Assembly (NCBI GenBank): GCA_947503895.1
Contig: CANNFT010000010.1
Location: forward strand, 1 to 64,000
Reading direction: 5' to 3'
From: an uncultured Saccharospirillaceae bacterium
Lineage (GTDB): Bacteria; Pseudomonadota; Gammaproteobacteria; Pseudomonadales; Oceanobacteraceae
Length of the DNA stretch: 64,000 nt
Shown here piece by piece: positions 16,302 through 25,831 of this stretch; position 1 is the stretch's first letter, and each line of letters starts with the position of its first letter. Below the pieces are notes generated by a model, which was not told the DNA's origin, did no database searches, and was given only the letters and a program-made list of their open reading frames with translations. The position numbers and the translations under genes were made by a program.

Positions 16302-16604
16302 TTACTTGAGCATGCCGTCAAATTTGATCATTTTTCCCGCTAGGCGCTCGTATTCAATTTTGTATTCATTGTTGGCTAATGCAGCTTTAATTCGCTCCAC
16401 AGAGGCATCGTCTATCTCTGGTAGTTTAGAAACTTCTGATTCAATTTGCTGAATACTTTTGCCTTGTTGGCTAAGTGTGACGTCTTCAGTCTTTACTTTT
16501 GAACCTGTATTTTCCGTAGGCGCTTTTGCGGTGGCCTCCGGCTTAGCTGTTTCGCGGGGGGACCCGCCACCACCGACACCGGTGGTTAATTTATTGATGT
16601 TCAT
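16302..16604 (-). CDS. flgM: Anti-sigma-28 factor FlgM
   Basis: The 100-residue protein has FlgM features: a disordered N-terminal half with a glycine stretch (TTGVGGGGSPRE) and a helical C-terminal half (IQQIESEVSKLPEIDDASVE, then RIKAALANNEYKIEYERLAG) that binds FliA. It holds sigma-28 inactive until the hook is complete, then is exported. A clear sigma-28 promoter lies 43 bases upstream (16647-16673), so it is self-limiting in the expected way. It is followed by flgN. Confidence 0.92.
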   Translation of the reverse strand: MNINKLTTGVGGGGSPRETAKPEATAKAPTENTGSKVKTEDVTLSQQGKSIQQIESEVSKLPEIDDASVERIKAALANNEYKIEYERLAGKMIKFDGMLK

Positions 16605-16646
16605 TTTTTGTTACCTTCCACGCAAGTTAGAGTTCCTCGTAGACCT

Positions 16647-16673
16647 ATATCGGCATTCAATCAGTAGGCTTTA
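16647..16673 (-). promoter_or_regulatory. Sigma-28 (FliA) promoter of flgM-flgN
   Basis: On the minus strand TAAAGCCT is followed, after exactly 11 bases, by GCCGATAT. The consensus is TAAAGTTT-N11-GCCGATAA. This is a near-perfect match located just before flgM. Confidence 0.85.
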
Positions 16674-16682
16674 GCTTTTTTT

Positions 16683-17426
16683 TTAAAAATCGACTTGAAC
16701 AATGCCAGGAGCGATCACTCTTGCTTTTACCACCCTTTGAGAGCGAACATTTTTAACCCGAATTTGGCGGCCTTCACGGCCATCATTGAGGGCTTCACCT
16801 GACATTTTGACGGTCATTCCGCCTTTTTGCGCGGTAATCATGACGGAATCGCCTTTTTTAATCATTAACGCTGGTATTAAATAATGAGGGATCATAACGG
16901 ATTGCGCAGGCAGCGCTCGCTTAGATTGTTTCCCTATAACAAACTCACTTTTAAGAAAATATCCATTATTTAACACGCTGATGTCCAGCATTCGCGTCTC
17001 AATATCATCGCTGGAGATGACTCTGCCTCGGCTAATAGGACGTTTTAACACAACCACTTGAGTGAATAGTTTTAATTCCACCGGAATATTAACGGCCCAC
17101 GGAGCAGGAGATGAACAGGACACCTTTATGTGTACACGTCCCAGCTCTAACGGTTGCGGCACTTTAAATGCCGGCGGTGAATCACAGGTCGTCAGGTTTA
17201 TTCGTGGATCAACATAGCTAATATGCAGTTCTGTCTCAAACTCTTCGAGATGCATATTGAGTGCGACATCTGTCAGGGCTTGGTTTAAGCGTTCAGATAG
17301 GCTGTTTTTTAGTTGTGCAATTCCCGATGGGGTGGCATCAGGAGTGCTGGCCATCGCAAGATGCCAAAGCATAAAGGTACAGCCGATAAAAACTCTGTGC
17401 ATCACAAAAAACTGTCCTATTCTCAA
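16683..17426 (-). CDS. flgA: Flagellar P-ring assembly chaperone FlgA
   Basis: The 247-residue protein has a signal peptide (hydrophobic core FIGCTFMLWHLAMA, likely cut near residue 26) and a C-terminal SAF-type domain (VVVLKRPISRGRVISSDDIE onward). It ends RVIAPGIVQVDF, typical of FlgA. It acts in the periplasm to help FlgI form the P-ring. It is divergent from cheV and upstream of flgM. The translation end runs into a T/A tract at 16675-16686. Confidence 0.92.
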   Translation of the reverse strand: MRIGQFFVMHRVFIGCTFMLWHLAMASTPDATPSGIAQLKNSLSERLNQALTDVALNMHLEEFETELHISYVDPRINLTTCDSPPAFKVPQPLELGRVHIKVSCSSPAPWAVNIPVELKLFTQVVVLKRPISRGRVISSDDIETRMLDISVLNNGYFLKSEFVIGKQSKRALPAQSVMIPHYLIPALMIKKGDSVMITAQKGGMTVKMSGEALNDGREGRQIRVKNVRSQRVVKARVIAPGIVQVDF

Positions 17427-17537
17427 TATAGGTTTTCACCTAGGTAAGGGCGTCAAAAAGCGGTGAATCCTGTGCTGTGAGTAGTGGTGCAAGCACTATG
17501 CCGTAGACACATCGGATTAAGGTGACGGAGTACATTT

Positions 17538-18473
17538 ATGGCCGGTATGCTCGACTCGATTGATCAACGAACTCAACTGGTTGGTGAAAACAGGCTGGAG
17601 TTGTTGCTTTTTCGTCTGGCAGGTCCGCAGGTTTATGGCATTAATGTATTTAAAGTAAAGGAAGTACTGCAATGCCCGCATTTATCTATCTTTCCTAAAA
17701 GTCACCATGTGGTGATTGGTGTCGCACATATTCGATCGGGCACCATTCCGATCATGGATATGGGATTGGCGACAGGCAACCAATCCGTGGGCGATCCCAA
17801 AAACTGCTTCGTGATTATTACCGAGTACAACACCGCCACACAGGGTTTTTTGGTCAGTGGTGTTGAGCGTATCGTGAATATGAATTGGGAGGATATTCAT
17901 CCACCACCAAAGGGCACGGGACGTGAACACTATTTGACGGCAGTGACGGAAGTGGATGAGCGTTTAGTCGAAATTATCGACGTCGAAAAAATACTGTCTG
18001 AAGTGTCGCCTATGCGCGAAGACATTTCAGCGGATGTACTGGATCAAGCGAAAGCGTCTGTTGGTGAGGCACGCAAAGTGTTGATTGCGGATGACTCTAA
18101 AATTGCGCGGAAACAGGTGACGAAATGTTTGGAAACGTTGGGTATTGAAGTGACGGCACTGAATGATGGCCGTCAGGCGTTGGACCACCTAAAACAGTTG
18201 GTCGAAGAGGGTATTACACCTTCGCAGCAGTATGCTTTGATGATTTCAGATATTGAGATGCCCGAAATGGATGGCTATACCTTAACAACGAATGTGAGGA
18301 ATGACCCTCGTATGTCTGACCTTCACATAATTTTACACACTTCGCTCAGTGGAGTGTTTAATAAAGCCATGGTGGAAAAGGTTGGGGCCAACGATTTTAT
18401 TGCAAAATTTAACCCTGACGTACTCGCCTCCAAGGTTTCAGAACGAATAAAAGAAGTGTATGGCGATTCCTAG
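17538..18473 (+). CDS. cheV: Chemotaxis coupling protein CheV (CheW + receiver)
   Basis: The 311-residue protein has a CheW domain (about 18-165; LLFRLAGPQVYGINVFKVKE, GTIPIMDMGLA) followed by a receiver domain (about 178-305; KVLIADDSKIARKQVTKCLE, with the probable phosphorylated aspartate near 237 in MISDIEMPEMDGY). The usual KP near the end of the receiver is KF here (AKFNP). CheV couples receptors to CheA and is thought to adapt the signal through phosphorylation. It is followed immediately by cheR, as in many polar flagellates. Confidence 0.95.
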   Translation: MAGMLDSIDQRTQLVGENRLELLLFRLAGPQVYGINVFKVKEVLQCPHLSIFPKSHHVVIGVAHIRSGTIPIMDMGLATGNQSVGDPKNCFVIITEYNTATQGFLVSGVERIVNMNWEDIHPPPKGTGREHYLTAVTEVDERLVEIIDVEKILSEVSPMREDISADVLDQAKASVGEARKVLIADDSKIARKQVTKCLETLGIEVTALNDGRQALDHLKQLVEEGITPSQQYALMISDIEMPEMDGYTLTTNVRNDPRMSDLHIILHTSLSGVFNKAMVEKVGANDFIAKFNPDVLASKVSERIKEVYGDS

Positions 18474-18504
18474 TGCAAAGGTGAGTGAAGGTGTTCGTGC
18501 AAAT

Positions 18505-19335
18505 ATGACAACCACAGCCAGCAGTTTTAGTAAACAGGATTTCACTAAATTTAGGGATTACCTAGAGCGGGTATGCGGAATTCTACTGGGGGACAATAAA
18601 GAGTATTTAGTGTCTAGCCGGCTACGTGGTTTGATGAAGGAAAAAGAACTGCCCAGCTTAGCCGATTTAGTCACCGCTATTGAACGCGATTCTAAATTGC
18701 GGGAAAGAGTCGTCGATGCGATGACCACGAATGAAACGCTTTGGTTTCGTGATGCACACCCGTTTAAAATTTTAGAGAATCGTCTCATCCCTGAAATATT
18801 GAAAAACCAAAAAAGTTTGGATATCTGGTGTGCGGCATCTTCCACTGGGCAAGAGCCATATTCCATTAGTATGGTGATTGAGGAATTTAAACGAAAGAAT
18901 CCGGGGAAATTATCGGGTGAGAAGATCGTAGCCACGGATATTTCGCCGACGGCATTAGATGCTGCCAGAAAGGCGGAATACGATCAATTGGCGCTCGGTC
19001 GAGGTATGCCAGATGACTTACTAAAAAAATATTTTTCGCAAACTGCTTCGGGCAGCTGGCAGCTTCAGACTAACGTTAAATCTCGTGTCCAGTTTAGAAT
19101 GCTGAATTTATTACATGCTTACTCAATGCTTGGGCGGTTCGACATTGTGTTCTGTCGAAATGTTCTTATCTATTTCTCTTCTGAACTCAAACAGGATATT
19201 TTGAGCCGCATTCATGGTGTCCTCAAACCAGGCGGGTATTTGCTATTAGGCGCGTCCGAATCTCTGAGTGGCTTGCCTGATAAATATGAAATGGTGCAAT
19301 GCAGCCCAGGTATTATCTACCGCAAGAAAGGTTGA
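18505..19335 (+). CDS. cheR: Chemotaxis protein methyltransferase CheR
   Basis: The protein (276 aa from ATG 18505) has the small N-terminal helical domain and the SAM-binding domain of CheR: IWCAASSTGQEPYSISMVIE, VATDISPTALDAARKAEYDQ, and FDIVFCRNVLIYFSSELKQD. It methylates receptor glutamates. The frame is open to ATG 18460, inside the end of cheV. I prefer 18505 because homologous sequence begins about there, but the coupled start cannot be excluded. Confidence 0.93.
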   Translation: MTTTASSFSKQDFTKFRDYLERVCGILLGDNKEYLVSSRLRGLMKEKELPSLADLVTAIERDSKLRERVVDAMTTNETLWFRDAHPFKILENRLIPEILKNQKSLDIWCAASSTGQEPYSISMVIEEFKRKNPGKLSGEKIVATDISPTALDAARKAEYDQLALGRGMPDDLLKKYFSQTASGSWQLQTNVKSRVQFRMLNLLHAYSMLGRFDIVFCRNVLIYFSSELKQDILSRIHGVLKPGGYLLLGASESLSGLPDKYEMVQCSPGIIYRKKG

Positions 19336-19903
19336 AAAGAACACCTCCGTCAACAATGAGTTGTCACGCCGATTCTCCATGGCGCTAGGCGGCTGATTCA
19401 CATTTGTAGCACCTCGTACACCTGATCCTTCCTTAAGTTTCAATTAGACCTATTTCGTGATTGCCGATATTTGTTCCCTTGCTGCGTAAAGCGGCAACAA
19501 TTGCCGCTTCGTTTGTGTATGCCAAAGGTCTAATGGCGGATTGGCCCATCATGGGAATACGATGACCACTGGCCTATTGGAACAGCCTGCCATTTCCCAA
19601 ACTGCATTCTAAGCGGGTTCGTGCGTTTAAGCCTCTAATTCTTTTGACCCTGAAAATCCATCGTTGATGCTCTACAGCCCCTATTATTCAAGGCTTCGGG
19701 CAATTCTCTTTGCTTTGTCATGCTGATTTTTGGCTAACGTTTTCAATTTTCATCAGTTTGAATGGATTACACAACGTTCGCCGGAGCAGGACCTAACGTA
19801 GCGGATTAGAGGGATACTGAATGACGCGCTTTTGTTTGGCATAGGGGTTGCTTTTTGAATACTCAAGGATCAGTCCACTGCGTCAAATCGATAGGTAAAA
19901 CAT
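19336..19903. other. cheR-flgB intergenic region
   Basis: No gene is evident in these 568 bases. AAGCGGCAA (19489-19497) and TTGCCGCTT (19501-19509) form a strong hairpin without a good T tail. It is possibly the cheR terminator or an RNA structure. The sigma-54 promoter of flgB lies near the right end (19837). Confidence 0.6.
19837..19852 (+). promoter_or_regulatory. Sigma-54 promoter of the flgB operon
   Basis: TGGCATAGGGGTTGCT matches the -24/-12 consensus TGGCAC-N5-TTGCW at all key positions and lies 51 bases before flgB. It fits control by FleQ/FlrA and its downstream two-component system. Confidence 0.8.
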
Positions 19904-20296
19904 ATGTCTGCACTTAGTTTTAAAAATTCACTGGGCATACACCCGAATACATTGCAACTTCGTGCGGCGAAAGCAGAGGTGTTAGCGAACAACCTAGCCA
20001 ATGCAGATACTCCTAATTTTAAAGCGCGTGACTTTGATTTTAATCGAATGCTAGAAAGCCAGAGCAGCCGCTCGTTGGCAATGAATGTGACACACGAAGA
20101 TCATCAACGGGGCAATATAAATGTTGAAGATGAATTAATGTTTCGGAATCCCTATCAGCCTGCGATTGACGGCAATACGGTGGATTCACAAATGGAGCAA
20201 TCTTTTTACACGGACAATGCCTTACGCTACAACGCGTCGTTTGAATTTTTAACCAGCAAGTTTAAGGGGCTTAAAAATGCGATTCGAGGTGAATAG
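19904..20296 (+). CDS. flgB: Flagellar rod protein FlgB
   Basis: The 130-residue protein is a normal-length FlgB: the N-terminal rod motif LRAAKAEVLANNLANADTPN leads to FKARDFDF. The C-terminal helix follows NTVDSQMEQSFYTDNALRYN. It forms the proximal rod with FlgC, FlgF and FliE. It is first in the flgBCDE run downstream of the sigma-54 promoter. Confidence 0.96.
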   Translation: MSALSFKNSLGIHPNTLQLRAAKAEVLANNLANADTPNFKARDFDFNRMLESQSSRSLAMNVTHEDHQRGNINVEDELMFRNPYQPAIDGNTVDSQMEQSFYTDNALRYNASFEFLTSKFKGLKNAIRGE

Positions 20297-20402
20297 TTGA
20301 GTGCACTTACAAGTGAAGCTGTTTAGCTATTTTGACTTTCTGATTGATTGATTCATTCATTAGAAAGATTTGAGAATTCTTAATAAATGTTGGAGAAGTA
20401 TT

Positions 20403-20849
20403 ATGTCGCTCACAAATGTATTTAACATTGCTGGTACAGGCATGAATGCGCAGTCTATTCGCTTGAATACCACTGCCAGTAATATCGCGAATGCTGAGAC
20501 GGTTAGCTCCAGTATTGAAGAAACCTATAAAGCCAGAAAACCTTGGTTTGCGGTGTTAGATAAGCAATGGAAAGATGTTGATCGGCTAAATCGCAAATTA
20601 GATATACGTTCAAAAATGGGCGATGGTGTACAAGTGAAGGGAATTGTCGAAAGTGATCACCCACTCAAAAAACGCTTTGAACCTTACCACCCAATGTCTG
20701 ATGCCGAAGGCTATGTCACGTATCCAAATGTGAATATCGTCGAGGAGATGACGGATATGATGTCATCATCAAGGAGTTATCAGATGAACGTCGAAGTCAT
20801 GAAGACAGCCAAACAATTGTTACAACGAACACTGACACTAGGGCAGTAA
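20403..20849 (+). CDS. flgC: Flagellar rod protein FlgC
   Basis: The protein (148 aa from ATG 20403, with GGAG about 8 bases before) begins MSLTNVFNIAGTGMNAQSIR and contains the rod motif LNTTASNIANAETVSS. It ends in the YQMNVEVMKTAKQLLQRTL helix. An upstream TTG in frame has no support. Proximal rod subunit. Confidence 0.96.
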   Translation: MSLTNVFNIAGTGMNAQSIRLNTTASNIANAETVSSSIEETYKARKPWFAVLDKQWKDVDRLNRKLDIRSKMGDGVQVKGIVESDHPLKKRFEPYHPMSDAEGYVTYPNVNIVEEMTDMMSSSRSYQMNVEVMKTAKQLLQRTLTLGQ

Positions 20850-20908
20850 TGCGCAATTTATAGATTGATTGTGTAGATAAAGATTCGAAAACTTTAAAGG
20901 AGGTTGGT

Positions 20909-21694
20909 ATGACGGAAGTCACGAATGTTGGCACAGCGCAACAAGCTTTAGACCAATATACCGATCGAGAGCCAGAAACGAAATCCAATGAACTGGGTAA
21001 AAATGAGTTTATGGAACTCCTCGTTGCACAAATGAATAATCAAAATCCTTTAGAGCCGCAAGATAATACCGAATTTATAGCTCAGTTAGCGCAGTTCAGT
21101 ACAGTCGAAGGAATTGAAAACCTTAATGGCACGGTTGGAAATATGGAAACCGAGTTGCGGTCAAGTCAGGCGTTACAAGCTTCATCTATGGTTGGTCGAT
21201 CGGTCGTCGTACCGAATAACGAATACGGCTTCTTGCAAAACGGCGATCTGATTGCTGGCTACGCCGAGGTACCCGCAACGACCATGAATATGCGACTACA
21301 AATTCAAGGAGCATCAGGCGAAACGTTGGAAAGCATTGATTTAGGTCGTCATGAAAAAGGTCCAGTTTCTATTCGCTGGGATGGTGCCAACCTAGAAGTG
21401 GATGGTGAGTTGGTGGCATTGGATCGAACACAATTAAACCGCCAAGAATTTATGAAAGACAGTGAGGGCAATATATTGCTGGATAGTGAAGGCAAACCTA
21501 TCCCATCACCTTACCCACCGGGTGAATACAAATTTAATATCTCAGCCTCTATCGACGGGCGAAATGAACAGTTAGATACTGCGATGAGTGGAAAAGTGGA
21601 TAGTGTGACCATCGGTACGAATCACAGTGTCACACTGAACTTAGCAGGAGGTACGAAAGCATCACTCAATGATGTGAAGCAAGTAATGGATTAA
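20909..21694 (+). CDS. flgD: Hook-cap protein FlgD
   Basis: The 261-residue protein has the FlgD N-terminal signature LGKNEFMELLVAQMNNQNPL, then DNTEFIAQLAQFSTVEGIEN, followed by the FlgD Ig-like and tudor-like part. A strong ribosome-binding site (AAAGGAGGTTGGT) precedes it. FlgD forms the temporary cap under which FlgE polymerises. It is normal in size even though the hook protein downstream is very large. Confidence 0.95.
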   Translation: MTEVTNVGTAQQALDQYTDREPETKSNELGKNEFMELLVAQMNNQNPLEPQDNTEFIAQLAQFSTVEGIENLNGTVGNMETELRSSQALQASSMVGRSVVVPNNEYGFLQNGDLIAGYAEVPATTMNMRLQIQGASGETLESIDLGRHEKGPVSIRWDGANLEVDGELVALDRTQLNRQEFMKDSEGNILLDSEGKPIPSPYPPGEYKFNISASIDGRNEQLDTAMSGKVDSVTIGTNHSVTLNLAGGTKASLNDVKQVMD

Positions 21695-21800
21695 TTCAAA
21701 CTTTTTCGATTTAACGTCGCTCAATCGGCTATTAACACTCGTGAGAGGTTTGACTGATAGTGAAGTAATCACCTTGATGTAAGACAGTGGAGATTTTGTC

Positions 21801-24800
21801 ATGGCATTTAATATTGGCCTTAGTGGCATTCGTGCAGCATCGACCGACTTAGAAGTGACCGGTAATAATATTGCCAACGCCAGTACGGTGGGTTTTAAGG
21901 AATCGCGAGCAGAATTTGTGGATATATACACAACGTCATTGCTTGGAACGGGTACTCGGCCTATTGGCAGTGGTGTGTTGGTTGAAAATGTGCGTCAAGA
22001 GTTTAGCCAAGGCAATATTTCCGGGACAGAAAATGCATTAGATATGGCGGTCGACGGTAACGGGTTTTTTATTTTAAATGATGGAGGAACGGTTTCTTAC
22101 ACCCGTGCTGGAATGTTTGGTTTAGATAAAGACGGTTATGTAGTGGCAAATAGTGGTGCACGGTTACAGGGTTATGAAGCAAACGATCAAGGTGTAACAA
22201 GTGGGGTATTGGATGACATTCAAATTGTCATTGGCAACCAACCTCCGGCACTCACTTCCCGTGTCGCTTCTTTATTAAATTTAGATGCAAGTCAGTTAGT
22301 CAAACAAGAAACAGGTTCGAGGATGTTATCCAGTGGCCTAGCCATTGCAGTACCCGATCCTGGCATTGCCGAAGATACGTCCACCACACACGCAACGGTG
22401 GCACAGCCTACTACTGGTGGCTCACCAACATTTTATACCTTTGATATTGGTGCTTCGATTGATTGGGCCACGGATGCAACATTCACCACACCTTTAGCGA
22501 TCGCAGCGGGTGCACAATTTTCCATTGATCCATTAGACGGTACCGGTGCGCAAGTCATTACACTGGGTGCGATTCCGGCAGCGGCAACACAAACTCAAAT
22601 GATCGCAGATGTGTTGTCAGAAATTCAAACGCAATTGGATACGGCTTTTGGCAATAATGAATTTAGGGCGACGACCAATCCAGCAACATTGCCTAACCCG
22701 ATTGTTGCGCCTATTAATTTTGTGTTAGAGCGTGCAGGCTTTGATGTCACGGCAGGCATTGGTTTTTCAATGACTGCATCCAATGCTGCGTGGAATGCAA
22801 TAGTAGGTGATCCAACTGCTGATGCGACGGTGACCACTGGGTCGGCAGGACAAAATTTATTTGTTGGCTCCAATCCATTAACCGCAGATTTCAGGAGCAT
22901 TCCTGGTACACCGACAACGAATCGAACAGTAGCTACCCCTCCGCTTAACATGACGAATTTTGTTGGCGGATCGCCAGCTAATATAATTGGTTCTGCACCG
23001 GGCCCGTTTGATTTTAGCGGTGGCCAAGATTTACGGTTTGATATTCAACATACTGACAATACGGGCACAACCAATACCTATAATGTTGTGTTGGATGCAG
23101 GTTCAACGGGCGGTGGCGCTGCGGTCACGTTAGCCACAATTCAAGGTATTATTTCAGGCGCGGTGGGGGCTGATGTCGCTGTCACACAGCCACCGTTGAC
23201 AATTACAGGCGCCGGTGCAAATGCAAATGGTGGCACAATTGCATTAGTGCCAACGCTTGAAACGGGCATCACACTCACCCAACTGGGTTTTAACACCACA
23301 AATCGTTTGAATATTGGCACGCCCGACATTACCCCTAACAATATGTTTAACATCCAGGTGACTGGCCCAACCGTTGCGGATAATTCAAATGCGTGGAATG
23401 TCACTATCCCTCCTGCAAACTATGCAACATTAGATGATTTAGCTGCTGCTATACAAACTGAGATAGATTTATTAATAGGAGCAACCGGTGTAGCTGGTCG
23501 TGTTCAGGTGTCGGCGGTAGGCGGGCAGATTCTATTTACAAATACAGATATTGGCGCTGGATACCGCGTTGTATTGCAACAACATTCGACGTATTTACCG
23601 CCTGCGGATGCATTGTCCGCATTTGGTGCAATTGGTTTTGATAATATGTTTGAGATTCTCGGAACGGATGAAATTGATCGAACCAATTCGTTTCGTATTA
23701 ATTTAACCGTACCCGCACCGGATTCAGAAGGTCGCTCTGGCACCACGACAATAACGTTAGATGAAGACTTTAGATCCGTTCAGCAAGTTGCTGCATCAAT
23801 TAATCGACAAATAAACTCATTAGATGCTGATGCGTTTATTGGCATACGTGCAGAGGCTATTGAAGTGGTACCCAATGTCGTGCCACCAGAATATCAACTA
23901 CAATTTGTGGCGACAGAAAGCGGTGAACCTTCGATCATTACCGTGACCGACTTCATCGCTTCGGGACCTGATGTCACGGTTGATGAAATGTTCGGTTTAA
24001 TTCAAGTGGATGCTGATGCGACCGGATTATTGACATTGGGCATAGAAGGCGTGACCAATGAATATCCAGAGACTACTGTCACATTGACCGATCCAGAGGG
24101 TAATGAAACCGATATCACCATTCCACAGGATACAGAAGCCAATGCCATTGCCAGTATTTTTAATCGGCAAACGGGCGTCACCGCTTCTGCGACTTCTCAG
24201 GCTAAAATTACGCTAAGCGGGTATAATAATCCGGGCAATACCATGAGTTTTTTATTGAACGGGCAAGAAATAACCTCAACCAGTTTCACCGAAATTGTGG
24301 ATGAAATTAATGGCTATCGAACCACGACGTTACCAGGATTCGAAGCAACCATTAACAGCGCGGGTGACATTATTATCGACAATACCATTGGCCGAGATAT
24401 TGTGATCGAAATTTCTTCCGCGACAGTGACCGACAGTATGGTGGTTGAAGGTTCACCCAATGCAGGCCCCGTGGTATTAGGTGGCACGGCGACTGCCGAT
24501 GTTGCGGTGGCTGTTGGTGGAACCGTTGAATTTATATTAAATGAGGACTATACGCTGACAAACCCACTGCCCGCAATTTCAGGTATATTTGGAGCATTGT
24601 CAGAAGATGAATTTGAAGATTTCATCATTAACGCTTTTGATCCATCTGATCAGGATACCTATAACCACGCTACATCCGTGACGATTTACGATAGCTTGGG
24701 TAACTCACATATTCTCACTCAATACTTTGTCAAAGAGCCGGTTGATCCCACGAGACCGAATGAAGAAAACGTTTGGGCAATGTATATTCGAATAAATGGC

Positions 24801-25469
24801 GAAGAAGTCGGTGATCCCGATCCAACGCTCAGCTTTCCGGAAAATTTAGAACCGACAAGACTCAGATATGAATTATTCTTTAATCCAGATGGCACGTTAG
24901 ATGAGAATGCAACTGGGGATTTATTTGTCACAAACTGGGACCCAATAAATGAACAAGGTGCACCTACTGGTGCGTTAAAATCCGTGAACGTGCTTGAAGG
25001 TGGATTGCCCTTAACTGAACCGCCCACTAATTCAAACTTCCAAATTATACTCGATGGTTCAACACAGTTTGGCAGTCCATTTAGTGTTGCTGAAGTAAGC
25101 CAGAATGGTTTCACAACAGGGCGACTAACCGGATTGGAAATCGATAAAGACGGATTTATGTTTGCACGATTTACCAATGGGCAAGCTCAAGTACTCGGTC
25201 AAGTATCGTTGGCAACGTTTAAAAACCCTGAGGGGTTAACCCCGCTGGGCGATACCGCTTGGGGTGAGTCGTTTGAGTCAGGTGTGCCTACCATTGGTTC
25301 CCCTCGAACAGGAACATTTGGTAACTTGCGCTCAGCCGCATTAGAGGATTCAAATGTCGACTTATCTGAAGAATTGGTTGGATTAATTATTGCTCAGCGT
25401 AATTTCCAAGCCAGCGCGAAAACCATTGAAACGTCTGACACAATTACACAAACCATCATACAAATATAG
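21801..25469 (+). CDS. flgE: Hook protein FlgE, unusually long (1222 aa)
   Basis: The ends are classic FlgE: MAFNIGLSGIRAASTDLEVT and GNNIANASTVGFKESRAEFV at the N-terminus, YTRAGMFGLDKDGYVV, and SNVDLSEELVGLIIAQRNFQ with a SAKTIETSDTITQTI end. FlgE usually has about 400-450 residues. Here roughly 800 extra lie in the middle (about 150-950). They include repeated segments in which a strand pair around a short dipeptide-G turn is followed by a helix such as DDLAAAIQTEIDLLIG and another strand, akin to modules in the flagellin and FliD of this window. The frame is intact. The extra domains should project on the hook surface. Confidence 0.95.
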   Translation: MAFNIGLSGIRAASTDLEVTGNNIANASTVGFKESRAEFVDIYTTSLLGTGTRPIGSGVLVENVRQEFSQGNISGTENALDMAVDGNGFFILNDGGTVSYTRAGMFGLDKDGYVVANSGARLQGYEANDQGVTSGVLDDIQIVIGNQPPALTSRVASLLNLDASQLVKQETGSRMLSSGLAIAVPDPGIAEDTSTTHATVAQPTTGGSPTFYTFDIGASIDWATDATFTTPLAIAAGAQFSIDPLDGTGAQVITLGAIPAAATQTQMIADVLSEIQTQLDTAFGNNEFRATTNPATLPNPIVAPINFVLERAGFDVTAGIGFSMTASNAAWNAIVGDPTADATVTTGSAGQNLFVGSNPLTADFRSIPGTPTTNRTVATPPLNMTNFVGGSPANIIGSAPGPFDFSGGQDLRFDIQHTDNTGTTNTYNVVLDAGSTGGGAAVTLATIQGIISGAVGADVAVTQPPLTITGAGANANGGTIALVPTLETGITLTQLGFNTTNRLNIGTPDITPNNMFNIQVTGPTVADNSNAWNVTIPPANYATLDDLAAAIQTEIDLLIGATGVAGRVQVSAVGGQILFTNTDIGAGYRVVLQQHSTYLPPADALSAFGAIGFDNMFEILGTDEIDRTNSFRINLTVPAPDSEGRSGTTTITLDEDFRSVQQVAASINRQINSLDADAFIGIRAEAIEVVPNVVPPEYQLQFVATESGEPSIITVTDFIASGPDVTVDEMFGLIQVDADATGLLTLGIEGVTNEYPETTVTLTDPEGNETDITIPQDTEANAIASIFNRQTGVTASATSQAKITLSGYNNPGNTMSFLLNGQEITSTSFTEIVDEINGYRTTTLPGFEATINSAGDIIIDNTIGRDIVIEISSATVTDSMVVEGSPNAGPVVLGGTATADVAVAVGGTVEFILNEDYTLTNPLPAISGIFGALSEDEFEDFIINAFDPSDQDTYNHATSVTIYDSLGNSHILTQYFVKEPVDPTRPNEENVWAMYIRINGEEVGDPDPTLSFPENLEPTRLRYELFFNPDGTLDENATGDLFVTNWDPINEQGAPTGALKSVNVLEGGLPLTEPPTNSNFQIILDGSTQFGSPFSVAEVSQNGFTTGRLTGLEIDKDGFMFARFTNGQAQVLGQVSLATFKNPEGLTPLGDTAWGESFESGVPTIGSPRTGTFGNLRSAALEDSNVDLSEELVGLIIAQRNFQASAKTIETSDTITQTIIQI

Positions 25470-25490
25470 CGTCGTCAGATTGGGTAAATT

Positions 25491-25525
25491 CTGTATCATT
25501 CTTTTGGGAATGATACAGTTTTTTC
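25491..25525 (+). terminator. Rho-independent terminator after flgE
   Basis: CTGTATCATTC (25491-25501) pairs with GAATGATACAG (25508-25518), and TTTTTTC follows. It separates flgBCDE from flgF, which has its own promoter. Confidence 0.9.
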
Positions 25526-25831
25526 TTGTGTCCAGTCCTCTCCCTTTTGCAGACGCCATGCGGCAATAGATCACCTCTATACGTTTCGACCGATAGGCTG
25601 TTTATTGAAGCAACGACAGAATAAAGGCGGGTTCTCAACGTATTTCTAACACCTTATCCCTTGATTGCCCACCATAGATGGCTCAGCAAGAAGAGTTGAG
25701 CGTTCACTTTATCACTGCCAACCTTAATGTAATCCTCTACTGGCATAGCCTATGCAACTCTCCTTTGTAAAAGATGAATATTGCCGCTTAACGTTGAATT
25801 TTTCATTTTAAGCTGGCTAGACGGAGGTTGT
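25526..25831. other. flgE-flgF intergenic region
   Basis: Apart from the terminator just before it and the sigma-54 promoter at 25741, I see nothing coding in these 306 bases. Confidence 0.6.
25741..25756 (+). promoter_or_regulatory. Sigma-54 promoter of the flgF operon
   Basis: TGGCATAGCCTATGCA fits TGGCAC-N5-TTGCW with the invariant GG and GC correctly spaced. It lies 76 bases before flgF. Confidence 0.75.

Noticed and set aside
21801..25469. FlgE as a fusion of two genes or an assembly error
   Set aside because: There is one uninterrupted frame with a proper N- and C-terminus, and FlgK, flagellin and FliD show the same type of expansion.
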